In this document: one piece after another, positions 17,617-27,296 of the stretch
Numbering within the stretch: position 1 is the first letter of the stretch
Layout: the number at the start of each line of letters is the position of its first letter
Position numbers and translations under genes: made by a program
DNA from: Arthrobacter sp. StoSoilB22
GTDB taxonomy: Bacteria; Actinomycetota; Actinomycetes; Actinomycetales; Micrococcaceae
Direction: 5' to 3'
Length of the DNA: 64,000 nt
Assembly (NCBI RefSeq): GCF_019977315.1
Contig: NZ_AP024652.1
Span: 1,922,001 to 1,986,000, forward strand
The notes under the pieces: generated by a model
What the model saw: the letters and a program-made list of their open reading frames with translations, nothing else
What the model was told of the DNA's origin: nothing
The model's database searches: none

Positions 17617-18020
17617 ATGACCATCGTCGCCGGATACGTCCCTACCCAGGAAGGCGCCGCAGCCCTGGACTACGCCATCGCGGAGGCCAAAAAGTCAGGC
17701 AGCCTGCTGGTTGTCGTCAACTCCTCACGGGGCACGACTCTAGTGGACCGAAACTACGCAAGCCCGGAAGAAGTGGACGATGTCGAAGAGCGCCTCGCCA
17801 GCGGAGGTCTCGACCACATGGTTCTCCAACCCGTACGAGGCCAGGACCCCGCCGACGAAGTCCTCGACGCAGCCGAAAGACACAACGCCGAACTGATCGT
17901 CATCGGCATTCGCAGCGCACGCCCGTGGGCAAACTCATCATGGGCAGCACTGCTCAGCGCATCCTTCTTGAAGCCTCTTGCCCGGTCATGGCGGTCAAAG
18001 CAGGCTGGCGAGTGGACTGA
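17617..18020 (+). pseudogene. universal stress protein (UspA), single-base frameshift
   Basis: The first 100 residues are a normal Usp fold (TIVAGYVPTQEGAAALDYAI, ending HNAELIVIGIRS). The expected ending (SPVGKLIMGSTAQRILLEASCPVMAVKAG, nucleotide-binding G-2x-G-9x-G-S region) is present but one frame over. A single C appears to be missing at about 17914-17918. Read in the original frame the product would run on to 18159 as nonsense. AAGGAG precedes the ATG. Either a recent mutation or a sequence error. Confidence 0.8.
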
Positions 18021-18155
18021 CCACATCGGCGGCCGTATCGCTTCAGCTGCATCATCAACGGCCCGGCCCCGATTGGGACCGTTTCAGCACGTCCATAGCC
18101 AGAACCGCCTTCACTGCCTGCGCACTATCCAGTCATTACTCAAAGGAGAGAGAAC

Positions 18156-19148
18156 ATGATCCAACGCGCCCCGCGGACAGCCGCAGCAAAAACCCCGTTG
18201 CCCCGCCGTGTCGTCGTCCAAGGCATCGTGGCCGGAGCGGCAATAGTGGCGTTTGGCTCCACGGCAGCGCAAGCATCCGCTGACAGGGAAACACCGTTTT
18301 CGGCCGGAAGAGGACGGGCCCGATACAAGGTTCCCGGACAGGCCACGGACGCGCATATGCACATCTACGACCCGGTCAGGTTTCCATATCCCTTCCCGGG
18401 AGCCACACCACCGCCGAGAGCAACTGTCGCAGACTACCGGCTCCTGCAAGAACGAACCGGAACTAAGCGCACCGTAGTGGTGACCCCCTCAAACTACGGC
18501 ACAGACAACCGCTGCACTCTTGAGGCAATCGGTCAGCTCGGCCTCCGCAGCGCCCGCGGGATCGCGGTCATTGACGACAGCTTCTCCACTGCCCAACTCC
18601 AGGATCTGCACCAGGCTGGCATCAGGGGCATCCGATTCAACCTCACCCGCCCAGGCGGCGCGGGAGCCGAACTCATCCGCTCCTTGGCCGCCCGGATCGC
18701 CCCGCTGGGATGGCATGTACAAATCCACATGAGCGCCGAAGGGATACTCGAAAACTTGAAAAGCATCAACGATCTGCCTACCGACCTGGTCATTGACCAC
18801 ATGGGCCGCATCCCTGGGTCAGCAGGAACATCCCACCCCGCCTTTGAGGCCATCACGAGACTTCTTGATGGAGGCAAGACGTGGGTCAAGCTCTCCGGGG
18901 TCTACCACGAGTCCCAGGACGGGCCGCCCACGTACGCCGACCGTGGGGCCATCGGCGCCGCATTCGCCCGGTACGCCCCAGACCGCATGGTCTGGGGAAG
19001 TGACTGGCCTCATCCCACAGCATCCCGCGGAGAAGTCCCGATGCCCGACGATGCAGCCATGCTCGACATGTTCGCCAACTGGGTGCCGACCCGGCAGGAA
19101 CGCAAACGCATTCTGGTGGACAACCCAGAGAAGCTCTACGACTTCTAG
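18156..19148 (+). CDS. Tat-exported amidohydrolase-2 lactonase paralogue
   Basis: A 330-residue amidohydrolase with H67/H69 in DAHMHIYDP, VVVTPSNYGTDNR, VIDHMGR and WGSDWPHP. It is clearly related to the gene at 11687. Unlike that one it has an N-terminal extension with twin arginines (LPRRVVVQG, R17-R18), a hydrophobic stretch and an AQA cleavage-like site, indicating Tat export. The best guess is an extracytoplasmic lactonase or isomerase opening a cyclic acid before import. Strong ribosome site AAAGGAGAGAG. Followed by a hairpin terminator. Confidence 0.85.
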   Translation: MIQRAPRTAAAKTPLPRRVVVQGIVAGAAIVAFGSTAAQASADRETPFSAGRGRARYKVPGQATDAHMHIYDPVRFPYPFPGATPPPRATVADYRLLQERTGTKRTVVVTPSNYGTDNRCTLEAIGQLGLRSARGIAVIDDSFSTAQLQDLHQAGIRGIRFNLTRPGGAGAELIRSLAARIAPLGWHVQIHMSAEGILENLKSINDLPTDLVIDHMGRIPGSAGTSHPAFEAITRLLDGGKTWVKLSGVYHESQDGPPTYADRGAIGAAFARYAPDRMVWGSDWPHPTASRGEVPMPDDAAMLDMFANWVPTRQERKRILVDNPEKLYDF

Positions 19149-19172
19149 GCCAACCACACACACAGATTCGCA

Positions 19173-19208
19173 TGGCCCCGGGCGGATATCGCAAACAGCC
19201 CGGGGCCA
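19173..19208 (+). terminator. terminator after exported lactonase
   Basis: Perfect 11-bp arms TGGCCCCGGGC and GCCCGGGGCCA with a 14-base loop, 25 bp after the stop. Confidence 0.75.
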
Positions 19209-19279
19209 CAGTTGGTTCAGGCGGATGCACGAACTATTCAGCATTGCATTCGACTTGGCATACAACATTGAAGACCTGC

Positions 19280-20155
19280 GCCAACTTGAGGGAACTTCCG
19301 GGCCGGATGTTGGGAATCTTGTAAACAGCTTTTCCCGACACGCACGGCTTCTCGCCCAGGAAACTGCAGTACATGTCAGCAATAGTGCGTGCTTGGGACG
19401 CCAGAGCAAATGTGCCACAAGCCGTGGCACATTTGGTGTGGGGACACATCCGCTCCATCTTCGACGAAGCAACCACCGCCGACGAACGCGACTGTTACGC
19501 CGCCGCAGCCGTGAGTGCGGATGGTCGCGGAACACCCTGCTGAACATGATGATAAACCGTTCGATGGAACGCACGCAGAGCACTTCGAACTTCACCTGCC
19601 AGCTCGCGTTCCCTGACTCGGAGCTGGCACTAGAGATGGCCAAAGACCCCCACAACTGAGAATTCCTAGGGCTCTCCGGCGAGGTTGCCGAACGCAAACT
19701 CGAAAACGCCCTGACCACCGGGTCACCGAAACCCTGCACGAACTTGGCCCGGGCTTCTCCTTCGTCTGCTGGCAATTCCACTTCAACGTCGACGGAGACG
19801 ACTCCTACATAACCTGCTCTTCACCACAGAACGGCTCCGGTAAATGGTCATCGAGCTGAAGACCGGCCGCTTCCGGCCGGCTTGCGCCGGTCAGCTCAAT
19901 TTTCTACGTCACCCTGGTCGATGACGTCCCCCGTCGTGGTTTCCACAACGAGACCGTCGGCAACCTGATCTGCGGCACCAAAAACGACCGCAGCGTCCGA
20001 TACAGCCTCTGGAGCAACACCTCACCCATGGCAGTCGCCGCTCACACCTGGGACAAACTCCCCGCCGCCGACGAACAATCGCAGCCCAACGAAGACACCT
20101 CGTCGCAGCCCACGACTAGGCCGAACCCGGCTATGACCCAAGCGCCGACCAATAG
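19280..20155 (+). pseudogene. decayed DUF1016/YhcG PDDEXK nuclease gene
   Basis: Pieces in shifting frames align in order with the intact gene at 29941. They read GFSPRKLQYMSAIVRAWD, NVPQAVAHLVWGH, CGWSRNTLLNMMINRSMERT, FPDSELALEMAKDP and, further on, LIELKTGRF-like and NLICGTKNDRS-like stretches. Several frameshifts and stops destroy the frame. A palindrome at 19408-19434 falls at the same place as palindromes in the other copies. Confidence 0.8.
19408..19434. repeat. 27-bp palindrome in the DUF1016 pseudogene
   Basis: Perfect 11-bp arms AAATGTGCCAC and GTGGCACATTT with spacer AAGCC, encoding the PQAVAHL segment. The arm sequence differs from the intact gene's palindrome but the symmetry and position are the same. 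Confidence 0.75.
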
Positions 20156-21132
20156 TCTTCCTTGACGCCAAAACGGGCGGGGCGTTTGGATCTCCTTAAC
20201 GCCGCCCTCACAACTCTGTTCCGGGTGAAGGATGGCGTTGAAACAAAGTGCAGGAGTGCCTCTCGGAGGTATATATCCGGCCGTGCCGAGCCGGAACCTG
20301 TGGCACCGAATTCGGCGCACGAAGTCGCTGACGTTTCCTGCGCATCAGCCATCGGGCGCTGCATGACTCGGCCGCGGTCAATATTCCGCTGAGGCTCACC
20401 TTCGAGGGGGCCGGCGCACGAAACTTTTGATCGACGTCGAGTTGCACACATCGTTCACCCTCGACGGGCAAGAACGGGGGTGGAGCCTACGACGGGAATG
20501 GCCGTGAACTCATCCGGTTCCTCCCCGAGAAGTCCGGCACAGGGCAGTTCCGCACGCGCTTAACAGTCCGATCCCTTGACTGGCACAGCGAGGAGCTCAC
20601 GGTGGACACGTCCCGGGCGCAGGGTCGCGTCGGGGTGGCAGAATGGTTCTGGTCCTGGATGGCTGTCCGAAAGGCCGATTCCTGCCAGAACGAATGTCAA
20701 CCGGTTAGGATGAGGGCAATTCATGCATCGGTTGGGCCGGGTGAACAGCTGCAAAGCCTGACCCACATTTTGATGTTTTCTAAAGGGCTTAAGGTATCTA
20801 AAGCGAAAGTTACCTCTTGCCGTGCTGATTCGACCTTGAGGATATAGCGGCCTTCCCTCATCACCTTCTCTCCGCAGCGCGGCACGTACCCTTCCTTGCC
20901 AACGGGTCCTGCTGCGCAAACGTGGACGCCAGAAGCGTTCAACGGTTTCCTTCTTTCAACGTTTCCGGGCATTGACGGACGCAAGCGCAATCGAAGAGTT
21001 CGCTTGCCAGCCCTGCCCTCGGACAGGTGAAGTTAGAGCGTTCTCAACTGGTCTTTGCCAGATCCCGGGAGTGACGCTTCGCCGATTCTGGGGGTTGATC
21101 CAGCAGGCCGCCGCTGCTGGCGATGGGCCTTC
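20156..21132. other. no supported gene
   Basis: About 1 kb with only short overlapping frames on both strands. One minus frame (20721-20990) has a cysteine pair region and regular composition, but no ribosome site or recognisable family. Probably decayed DNA between modules. Confidence 0.4.
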
Positions 21133-22671
21133 TTATCGGCGGGATCCGTTTGACGGACCAGGGCCAGTCGTCTCCGGGGAGGCTGCCTTTGCTTCGATCT
21201 CCGCCACGCGTTCTCCTCGGGTCTTCTCACTCAGCTTCTTGGACGGAAGAAAGATGATAGCGAGGACGGTGCAGATGGCCAGCGGGACAGAGGACATGAA
21301 GGCATTCGCGGCCCCGCCCGCGTACGCTTCTTGGACGATTCCTCGGAGGGGGCTCTGCAAGGGAACCGATGTCGGTGATACGGGTGATGTCGACCTCGGC
21401 TGCGTTGATCCCAGCAGCATCCAGGTGTGCCCGGTTGTCGAGGACGATGGACTTCGCCTGCCAAGTAAGGACCGCTCCGAGCACTGTGACTCCGAAGGTG
21501 CCGCCGAGGCTCCGGAAGAAGGCCACCCCGGCGGTGGCCACGCCGACTTCGCGAGGGTCGACGTTGGCCTCTGCCATGAGGACGAGATTTTGCATGATGC
21601 ATCCGATTCCTATGCTTACCAGCGCCATGTAGGCCCAAAGGAAGGTCATTGGTGTTTCCGTTCCGATCGTCCCCAGAAGTGTGGTTCCGATCAGAAGGGA
21701 TGATGCGCCGCCAACCATCCATGGTTTCCAGTTCCCCGACTTGCTGATGAGGGCGCCGATAACGGTTGAACTGACTGTTAGTGCTATTACCTGAGGGAGT
21801 GCTATGAGGCCGGATTCTGTGGTGGAGGCACCTCGGGCAAGCTGGAGGTACTGGCTCATGAAGACTGCTGTGCCGTAGGTCGCGATTCCTACTGAGAGGC
21901 TTGCGATCACGGTGAGCACGAATCCTTTGTTCCGGAACAGTGTCAGGGGAATGATCGGTTCCTTCGCCCGTGCTTCCACGAGTAGGGCGAGGACCAGAAT
22001 GAGTGCCGACCCCCCCCGGACAGGAGGGCTGATGTCCAGGAGATCCATTCGAACCCGGAGCCTCCCAATGAGGCCCATACGAGTAGTCCCGATACTCCGG
22101 CGCAAATAAGCAGCGCCCCGGCGTAATCGATGGCGACGGATCCCCCTTGCCTGGCAGGCAGCTTAAGGGTCAGTAGGACGACGATGAGTGAGACAACCGC
22201 GACCGGGATGGTTGCGAGGAAGTTCCAGCGCCAGCCGAATACGTCGGTGATTAGGCCGCCGAGAAGCGGCCCCCCGATAGTTCCCACTGCCATGACCGCC
22301 CCGAACAATCCCATGTACTTTCCACGATCGCGCGGGCTGATGATTTCAGCCAGAACAATCTGGGTAAGCGTGAGCAGGCCGCCCGCTCCCGCACCCTGGA
22401 CAATCCTTCCTGCGATCATTGTTGTGGGTTCAAAGGCGATTCCAGCCACTGCTGATCCGACGATGAAGATGCCCAGGGCGGCCACAACAAGTCCTCTTCG
22501 GCTCAGCAAGTCAGCCAATTTGCCCCACACGGGCGTTGTGATGGTGATGGCCAAGAGTGAGCCGGTGACCATCCAGGTAAGGGTGGATTGAGTTCCACCG
22601 AGGTCAGCAACGATGCGGGGCAGCGACGTGGAGACTATCGAGCTGGAGAGCATCGCGACGAGCAAACCCAT
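21133..22671 (-). pseudogene. DHA2-type MFS transporter (14 TMS), two frameshifts
   Basis: Three consecutive frames give one drug/H+ antiporter-like protein. The first (22671-about 22018) holds the N-terminal half with PRIVADLGG, GKLADLLSRRG and the antiporter motif C-like GPLLGGLI. The second (to about 21350) contains the middle and late helices. The third (to 21133) ends AYAGGAANAFMSSVPLAICTVLAIIFLP and a charged tail. The switches fall at C8 on the plus strand (22010-22017, one G short on the coding strand) and at G5 (21348-21352, one extra). A normal N-terminus is also missing: an in-frame stop lies shortly upstream of the first ATG. It follows the SDR gene on the same strand. Confidence 0.8.
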
Positions 22672-22784
22672 AAGCAGTCCGGTCAGGATTGAACCGACAG
22701 GGACGTTTTCCTGCGTTGCGTCGCGGGTGGCAGTTCAGGGCATTTGTTGTCTGGTCCTTGGGTCTTTAGATTCGGCCGGACTCC

Positions 22785-23591
22785 CTACTGAACGCCGACG
22801 GCCAGGTCTGCGAGCAATCGTTCTACTCGCGCGCGTGTACGTTCGAGGACGCCCTCACCTGGGCCGACGTGAACGGTGCCTGCTTCGACGGCTCCGAGCG
22901 CTGCCTCGGCGACTTCCCGGGGGGTCAGGGACGCTCCCAGATCACGGATTGATCGTGGGGTCGATGGGGGCAGTGTGATGGCGCCCAGGCTCGCGGAGTT
23001 GTGACCAAGAGGTGTATCGACCAGTCCTGGGCAGAGGACCGTGGCCCCAAGCACTGGATTGACCTGCTTCAATTCAAGGTCCAAGGTCTCTGTCAGGCCC
23101 ACCACCGCATGCATTGTGGCGGTGTACGGTGAGCGCGACGGCAGGGGTGAAAGCCCGCCTGACGATGCTGTGTTCAAGATGTGGCCACGGCCCTGGGCTA
23201 TGAGCTGTGGAGCGAACGCGGTGGTTCCATTGATGACGCCCATCAATTTGACGCCAATCATTCGCTGCCACGTCTGCTCATCCTGTTCCCACAGGGGGGC
23301 CGCTGGCGATATAAGTCCCGCGTTGTTGCACACAAGATCCACCCGGCCAAACAGCCTCATGGTTTCCGCTGCCAGCGCCTCGACTGATCTGCGGTCGGCG
23401 ACGTCGACCGGGTACCCCACCACGTGGGCCCCGCTTTTGTTCAAGAGGTTGAGCGCAGGTTCCAGGGCATCCTCACGGATGTCTGAGATGATGACGCGCG
23501 CACCGCGGTGTACCAGCGATTCTGCGAGCCCGAAACCTATCCCGCTGGCACCTCCGGTGATGACCGCTACGGTGTCTGAGTTGATGTGCAT
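22785..23591 (-). CDS. short-chain dehydrogenase/reductase with altered active site
   Basis: A 268-residue classical SDR. The nucleotide-binding TGGASGIG is at 12-19, NNAG at 89-92 and the catalytic serine region TASSGG at 141-146. The active-site tyrosine is Y156 in SPYTATMHAV, but the lysine of the YxxxK motif is methionine (M160), and the codon is a clear ATG. That lysine orients the cofactor and lowers the tyrosine pKa, so oxidoreductase activity may be lost. PG motif (CPGLVDTPL) follows normally. It lies downstream of the GH3 gene by 13 bp in a common operon. Substrate unknown; might act on a glycoside or its aglycone. Confidence 0.87.
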   Translation of the reverse strand: MHINSDTVAVITGGASGIGFGLAESLVHRGARVIISDIREDALEPALNLLNKSGAHVVGYPVDVADRRSVEALAAETMRLFGRVDLVCNNAGLISPAAPLWEQDEQTWQRMIGVKLMGVINGTTAFAPQLIAQGRGHILNTASSGGLSPLPSRSPYTATMHAVVGLTETLDLELKQVNPVLGATVLCPGLVDTPLGHNSASLGAITLPPSTPRSIRDLGASLTPREVAEAALGAVEAGTVHVGPGEGVLERTRARVERLLADLAVGVQ

Positions 23592-23604
23592 ACTGAGTTG
23601 ATCC

Positions 23605-25860
23605 TTAGATTGCAGCGTTGAGTTTCTGAAGAAGCGCGGCGACTTCGGGGCGGGGGAGATGCTGGCCGCCGCTGAGTGACCTGATGCGGCCGATCGGAAT
23701 GCGAAGGCCCGATTGATTGGCGTCGATGCCCAGTTCTTCGGAGGCTACGCTTTGCCGTTCGCGGTGTTGCTTCTGCATGAGCGAACCGACGATTTTGGCT
23801 CCGATGGGGTCGGCGAGGACTTCAGCGATGGTTGAATCCTCCGTGAAGGGGACACGGACGTTGTCGCCTTCTATGTCGATCGACGAGGTCAACCGTAGGT
23901 CGCGGCTGGAAGCAGCCGCGTGAATGAAGTACGTCCCCTCTTCCACGACCCAGCGCTGCAAACGGGTATCCCAATAGGCGAGGTCATCCCGAGGAATCGT
24001 TAGTGTCACGACGGTAGATTCGCCGGCGGGCACGAGTACGTTGCGGAAGCTGCGGAGTTCACGAGGCGGCCTTTGGACGCCGTCTTCCTTCGAAACGTAC
24101 AGCTGAACTACTTCACGGCCGTCCCGCTTGCCGGTGTTGGTGACGGTCACCTCGGCGGTGATGCCGTCTGCATTCGCGCTGAGCTGCAGGTTTTCGTAGC
24201 TAAAGGACGTGTACGAAAGCCCGTGCCCGAAGGGGAAAGCGACATCCCGCTCGAGCCGGTCGTAGCCACGGTAGCCAACAAAGATGCCCTCGCCGTACCG
24301 GACGTGAAGCTGGTCGCCCGGGTAGGTCAGGTAGGAGGGGGCATCCTGAAGGCGCAGCGGCACGGTTTCCCCGAGCCGCCCCGATGGGTTCACATCCCCG
24401 AAGAGGACATCGGCGATGGCCCCGCCGCCGGCCTGACCCAGGATTGCAGCATCCAGAACGGCAGGGACCGTCTGGGCGACTTCGTGGAGGCGGACCACAC
24501 CTCCATGAACTATCACTGCGACTGTGCGCGGCTGGACAGCTGAAACGGCTGCCAGCAGGTCAAGCTGGACGGACGGGAGCTCAATTGTTACGCGGTCCGT
24601 TCCTTCGGCCTCGTCAGCTGCTGTAAGTCCGAGGAACACAACGGCGACATCTGAGATGGCCGCGAGTCCAACCGCTTCATCGCTCAGTTTCCGAGCATCA
24701 GAGCCGTCGTGACGGTAGCCCTCAGCCGAAACGATCTCCGCGTCTTTAGCGAGCTGCTGCATTTCAACGAAAGGCGAGTCGGTCTTCGTCGGTACGACCC
24801 GTGAGCTGCCGCCGCCTTGGATGCGTGGATCGGTAGCAAAGGGTCCTATGACGGCGACCCGTCCATCGCGGTCCAACGGAAGTACCTGGTCTTCATTTTT
24901 CAGCAGGACCACCGCGCGCCCGGCGACTTCCCGAGCCAAAGCATGGTGGGCATCGATGTCCAGGGATTCGACTGCGTGCAGGTCCCGGGCTTCCCGGGCT
25001 CGATGAGCGAGCTGAACCATCCGCTCGGAGCTGGCATCGACGAGTGCGCTGTCCAGAGCACCCGTTCGGACGGCCTCGACCACTTCGGCGTCGGCCGCTT
25101 GATCGCCGCCGGGCATTTGAAGGTCCAAGCCGGCCTGGACTGACCGGACCCGGTCCCCAACAGCACCCCAATCGCTGACCACTGCACCTTCAAATCCCCA
25201 CTCTTCCCGAAGGATGTCGTTGAGGAGGTGTCGGTTCTCTGTTGCCGGCGTTCCGTTGATCCTGTTGTATGAAGCCATGACGGTCCAAGGCTTCGCTTCT
25301 CGCACCACGCGTTCGAATGTCCGAAGGTAAATCTCGCGAAGCGGGCGTTCATCGATGTCCGAACTGACACGCATTCGGTCGAGTTCCTGGTTGTTTGCAG
25401 CGAAGTGCTTGAGGGATGCACCAGCACCTCGGCGCTGCAGCCCTCGAACCCAGGCTGTTCCCATCACGCCGCTCAGTAGGGGGTCTTCGGAGAAATATTC
25501 AAAGTTTCTTCCGCAACGGGGATCGCGCTTGATGTTCACTCCTGGGCCGAGGAGTATGTCCGTGTTGAAGTATCGGGCTTCGGTCCCGAGTGCTTCACCG
25601 ACACGTTCCACAAGCTCGGGATCCCAAGTCTGGGCAAGGGCAACAGCAGGAGGGAAACAAGTGGCAGGCTCGCTACGGGCGATGCCCATATGGTCTTCAT
25701 CGCCGGCCTGATGGCGAAGGCCGTGGGGGCCATCTTCCATCACAACGCGGGGAATTCCATTTGGGGTTTTAGTCACCCAAAAGGCAGCGCCGCTGCCCAA
25801 AGAGGCTTTCTGCTCAAGGTTAAGCTCTTCCGCAGCGGTGCTGTTCGTCTGGTTTTCCAA
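23605..25860 (-). CDS. glycoside hydrolase family 3 beta-glycosidase
   Basis: A 751-residue GH3 enzyme. The order is an N-terminal TIM barrel with EDGPHGLR and KHFAANNQE, the nucleophile aspartate in VVSDWGAV, the alpha/beta sandwich domain (GRVAVIGPFATDPRIQGGGSS), then a C-terminal fibronectin-III-like domain (TVTNTGKRDGREVVQLYVS). It has no signal peptide, so it cleaves imported glycosides in the cytoplasm. The start codon is TTG (25858-25860) preceded by GAAAGGC. It sits between the transporter and the SDR and completes a glycoside uptake and hydrolysis operon. Confidence 0.93.
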   Translation of the reverse strand: MENQTNSTAAEELNLEQKASLGSGAAFWVTKTPNGIPRVVMEDGPHGLRHQAGDEDHMGIARSEPATCFPPAVALAQTWDPELVERVGEALGTEARYFNTDILLGPGVNIKRDPRCGRNFEYFSEDPLLSGVMGTAWVRGLQRRGAGASLKHFAANNQELDRMRVSSDIDERPLREIYLRTFERVVREAKPWTVMASYNRINGTPATENRHLLNDILREEWGFEGAVVSDWGAVGDRVRSVQAGLDLQMPGGDQAADAEVVEAVRTGALDSALVDASSERMVQLAHRAREARDLHAVESLDIDAHHALAREVAGRAVVLLKNEDQVLPLDRDGRVAVIGPFATDPRIQGGGSSRVVPTKTDSPFVEMQQLAKDAEIVSAEGYRHDGSDARKLSDEAVGLAAISDVAVVFLGLTAADEAEGTDRVTIELPSVQLDLLAAVSAVQPRTVAVIVHGGVVRLHEVAQTVPAVLDAAILGQAGGGAIADVLFGDVNPSGRLGETVPLRLQDAPSYLTYPGDQLHVRYGEGIFVGYRGYDRLERDVAFPFGHGLSYTSFSYENLQLSANADGITAEVTVTNTGKRDGREVVQLYVSKEDGVQRPPRELRSFRNVLVPAGESTVVTLTIPRDDLAYWDTRLQRWVVEEGTYFIHAAASSRDLRLTSSIDIEGDNVRVPFTEDSTIAEVLADPIGAKIVGSLMQKQHRERQSVASEELGIDANQSGLRIPIGRIRSLSGGQHLPRPEVAALLQKLNAAI

Positions 25861-25896
25861 TGTGGCGCCTTTCTGTTCTCTACGCTAGGGGGCTTG

Positions 25897-27207
25897 TCAG
25901 CGCGTCTTCTTGAGCATGCTGAACAACACGCTGGATGCAAGCAGTAGGCCGCTGGCCGCCAGGAAAGCTGGCGCGAACGTCCCGGCGATCGCTATGACAC
26001 CCGAGGTCAACGCGGGTGCCACGGCCTGTCCGCCAGTCGCGGCGACGTTGAGGAAGCCCAGGTCCTTCGCTGCCCTATCGCCAGCGGGGAGGACTTCTGT
26101 GCTGACCGCTTGTTCGATGGAGTTGTAGATTCCTCCGCCGATGCTGTTGGCTACGCCGTAGACAAGGATCGCCCAGGGAGCTTGGACGAAGAATAAGAAT
26201 CCTGCGCCGAATGCCATCAGAACGGAGGCGCCGATGATGAACACCTTGCGCCGCTTGAGGCGGTCGGAGATCGGACCGATTGCCGTGCCGACAAATACGG
26301 ATCCGAACAAGGAGATGATGCCAAGAAGTGGCATGATCGATGCTGCTTCCTGCGTACTGGCCCCTAGGTAGTCCTTGATGATGTAAAGCTGATACCCAGT
26401 AACGACGTAGGTGCCGACAATATTCAGGACCCTCCCAAAGAACACCAGGTAGTAGTCCCGGGATTCCCGAACGGGGAATGCGAAGGCGGCAAGGAGGACC
26501 TTCGAAGTAAACGGTTCGCGAGGCTGGTGCCGGTTTGAAGCTTCAGGTGCGATGAGTGCGACGAACGGTCCTGCAAGAAGCATCAGTCCGGCGAAGATAT
26601 ACATGCCCGTGGTTGGGTCCGTGAGGAAGCGCGGTGCAGTGATCTGGCCCATGACTGCGATTCCCAGCAACTGGCCCAGTCCGTAGAGCGCCGACATGGT
26701 GCCGCGGCGGGCTTTGGGCACGCGATCGGGCAGCATGGCGATCAGCGGTGCGATGACAGCGTTGAGGAAGAACTGGAACAAACACCAGCCGAAGACCATC
26801 ATCGGAATGGTGGTTGACCCTGCCACGAGGGCGAGTGAAGCCGAAGCGCCAACAGAGCCGAAAATCATCCACGGGGTGCGGCGACCGAAGCGGGACCGTG
26901 TCATGTCGGACAGCGCACCGAAGAGGACGTTCGCGATGGTCGCGACCAGGACGCCGCTCGTGGCCAACATGGCAACAACCGCGATTTTGCTGTCGGGGTC
27001 GATCATCTCGATTCTCGCCGGAAGCAGCACGGCGTTGAAGGCCATGAACGGACCAAGGCAGAGCATTGATCCAAGAGTCAGGGCCAGGCCGACTCGTACG
27101 GGGCGCCATGGTTGCGCAGGAATGGCGGGGCTGCCTTCCAAGGCTGTGGTGGTCTCGTTCATCGTTGAACTTTCTGTAGTCGAGAGGGTGCGGATCCATG
27201 GAGGCAT
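25897..27207 (-). CDS. MFS/GPH-like glycoside transporter
   Basis: A 436-residue transporter with 12 hydrophobic segments. The loop between helices 2 and 3 reads GALSDMTRSRFGRRTPWMI, the pattern of glycoside-type secondary importers, and a second cytoplasmic loop GPISDRLKRRKV follows in the C-terminal half. Most likely imports the glycoside cut by the adjacent GH3 enzyme. ATG at 27207 is chosen because TAAGGAGAG lies just upstream; that ribosome site is itself part of the 36-bp palindrome at 27213-27248. An ATG at 27162 is the alternative. Confidence 0.87.
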   Translation of the reverse strand: MPPWIRTLSTTESSTMNETTTALEGSPAIPAQPWRPVRVGLALTLGSMLCLGPFMAFNAVLLPARIEMIDPDSKIAVVAMLATSGVLVATIANVLFGALSDMTRSRFGRRTPWMIFGSVGASASLALVAGSTTIPMMVFGWCLFQFFLNAVIAPLIAMLPDRVPKARRGTMSALYGLGQLLGIAVMGQITAPRFLTDPTTGMYIFAGLMLLAGPFVALIAPEASNRHQPREPFTSKVLLAAFAFPVRESRDYYLVFFGRVLNIVGTYVVTGYQLYIIKDYLGASTQEAASIMPLLGIISLFGSVFVGTAIGPISDRLKRRKVFIIGASVLMAFGAGFLFFVQAPWAILVYGVANSIGGGIYNSIEQAVSTEVLPAGDRAAKDLGFLNVAATGGQAVAPALTSGVIAIAGTFAPAFLAASGLLLASSVLFSMLKKTR

Positions 27208-27212
27208 CTGCG

Positions 27213-27248
27213 GCTCTCCTTACCTACACCCCTGTAGGTAAGGAGAGC
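27213..27248. promoter_or_regulatory. 36-bp perfect palindromic operator in the TetR/transporter divergent region
   Basis: 16-bp arms, left GCTCTCCTTACCTACA and right its exact complement, with a CCCC spacer. A further half-like site CTACCTACAGGAG follows at about 27258-27270. It separates the minus-strand transporter operon from the plus-strand TetR gene and includes the transporter's ribosome binding site. TetR-type proteins bind palindromes of this kind; the pairing is inference. Confidence 0.8.
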
Positions 27249-27296
27249 GTACAGTGCTACCTACAGGAGCGCAAGTAGTGTGAGAGGATCGATTAC

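Noticed and set aside
18819-19781. 320-residue minus-strand frame across the lactonase end and DUF1016 pseudogene
   Set aside because: Overlaps a clear gene end, a terminator and a pseudogene on the plus strand; no recognisable motif.
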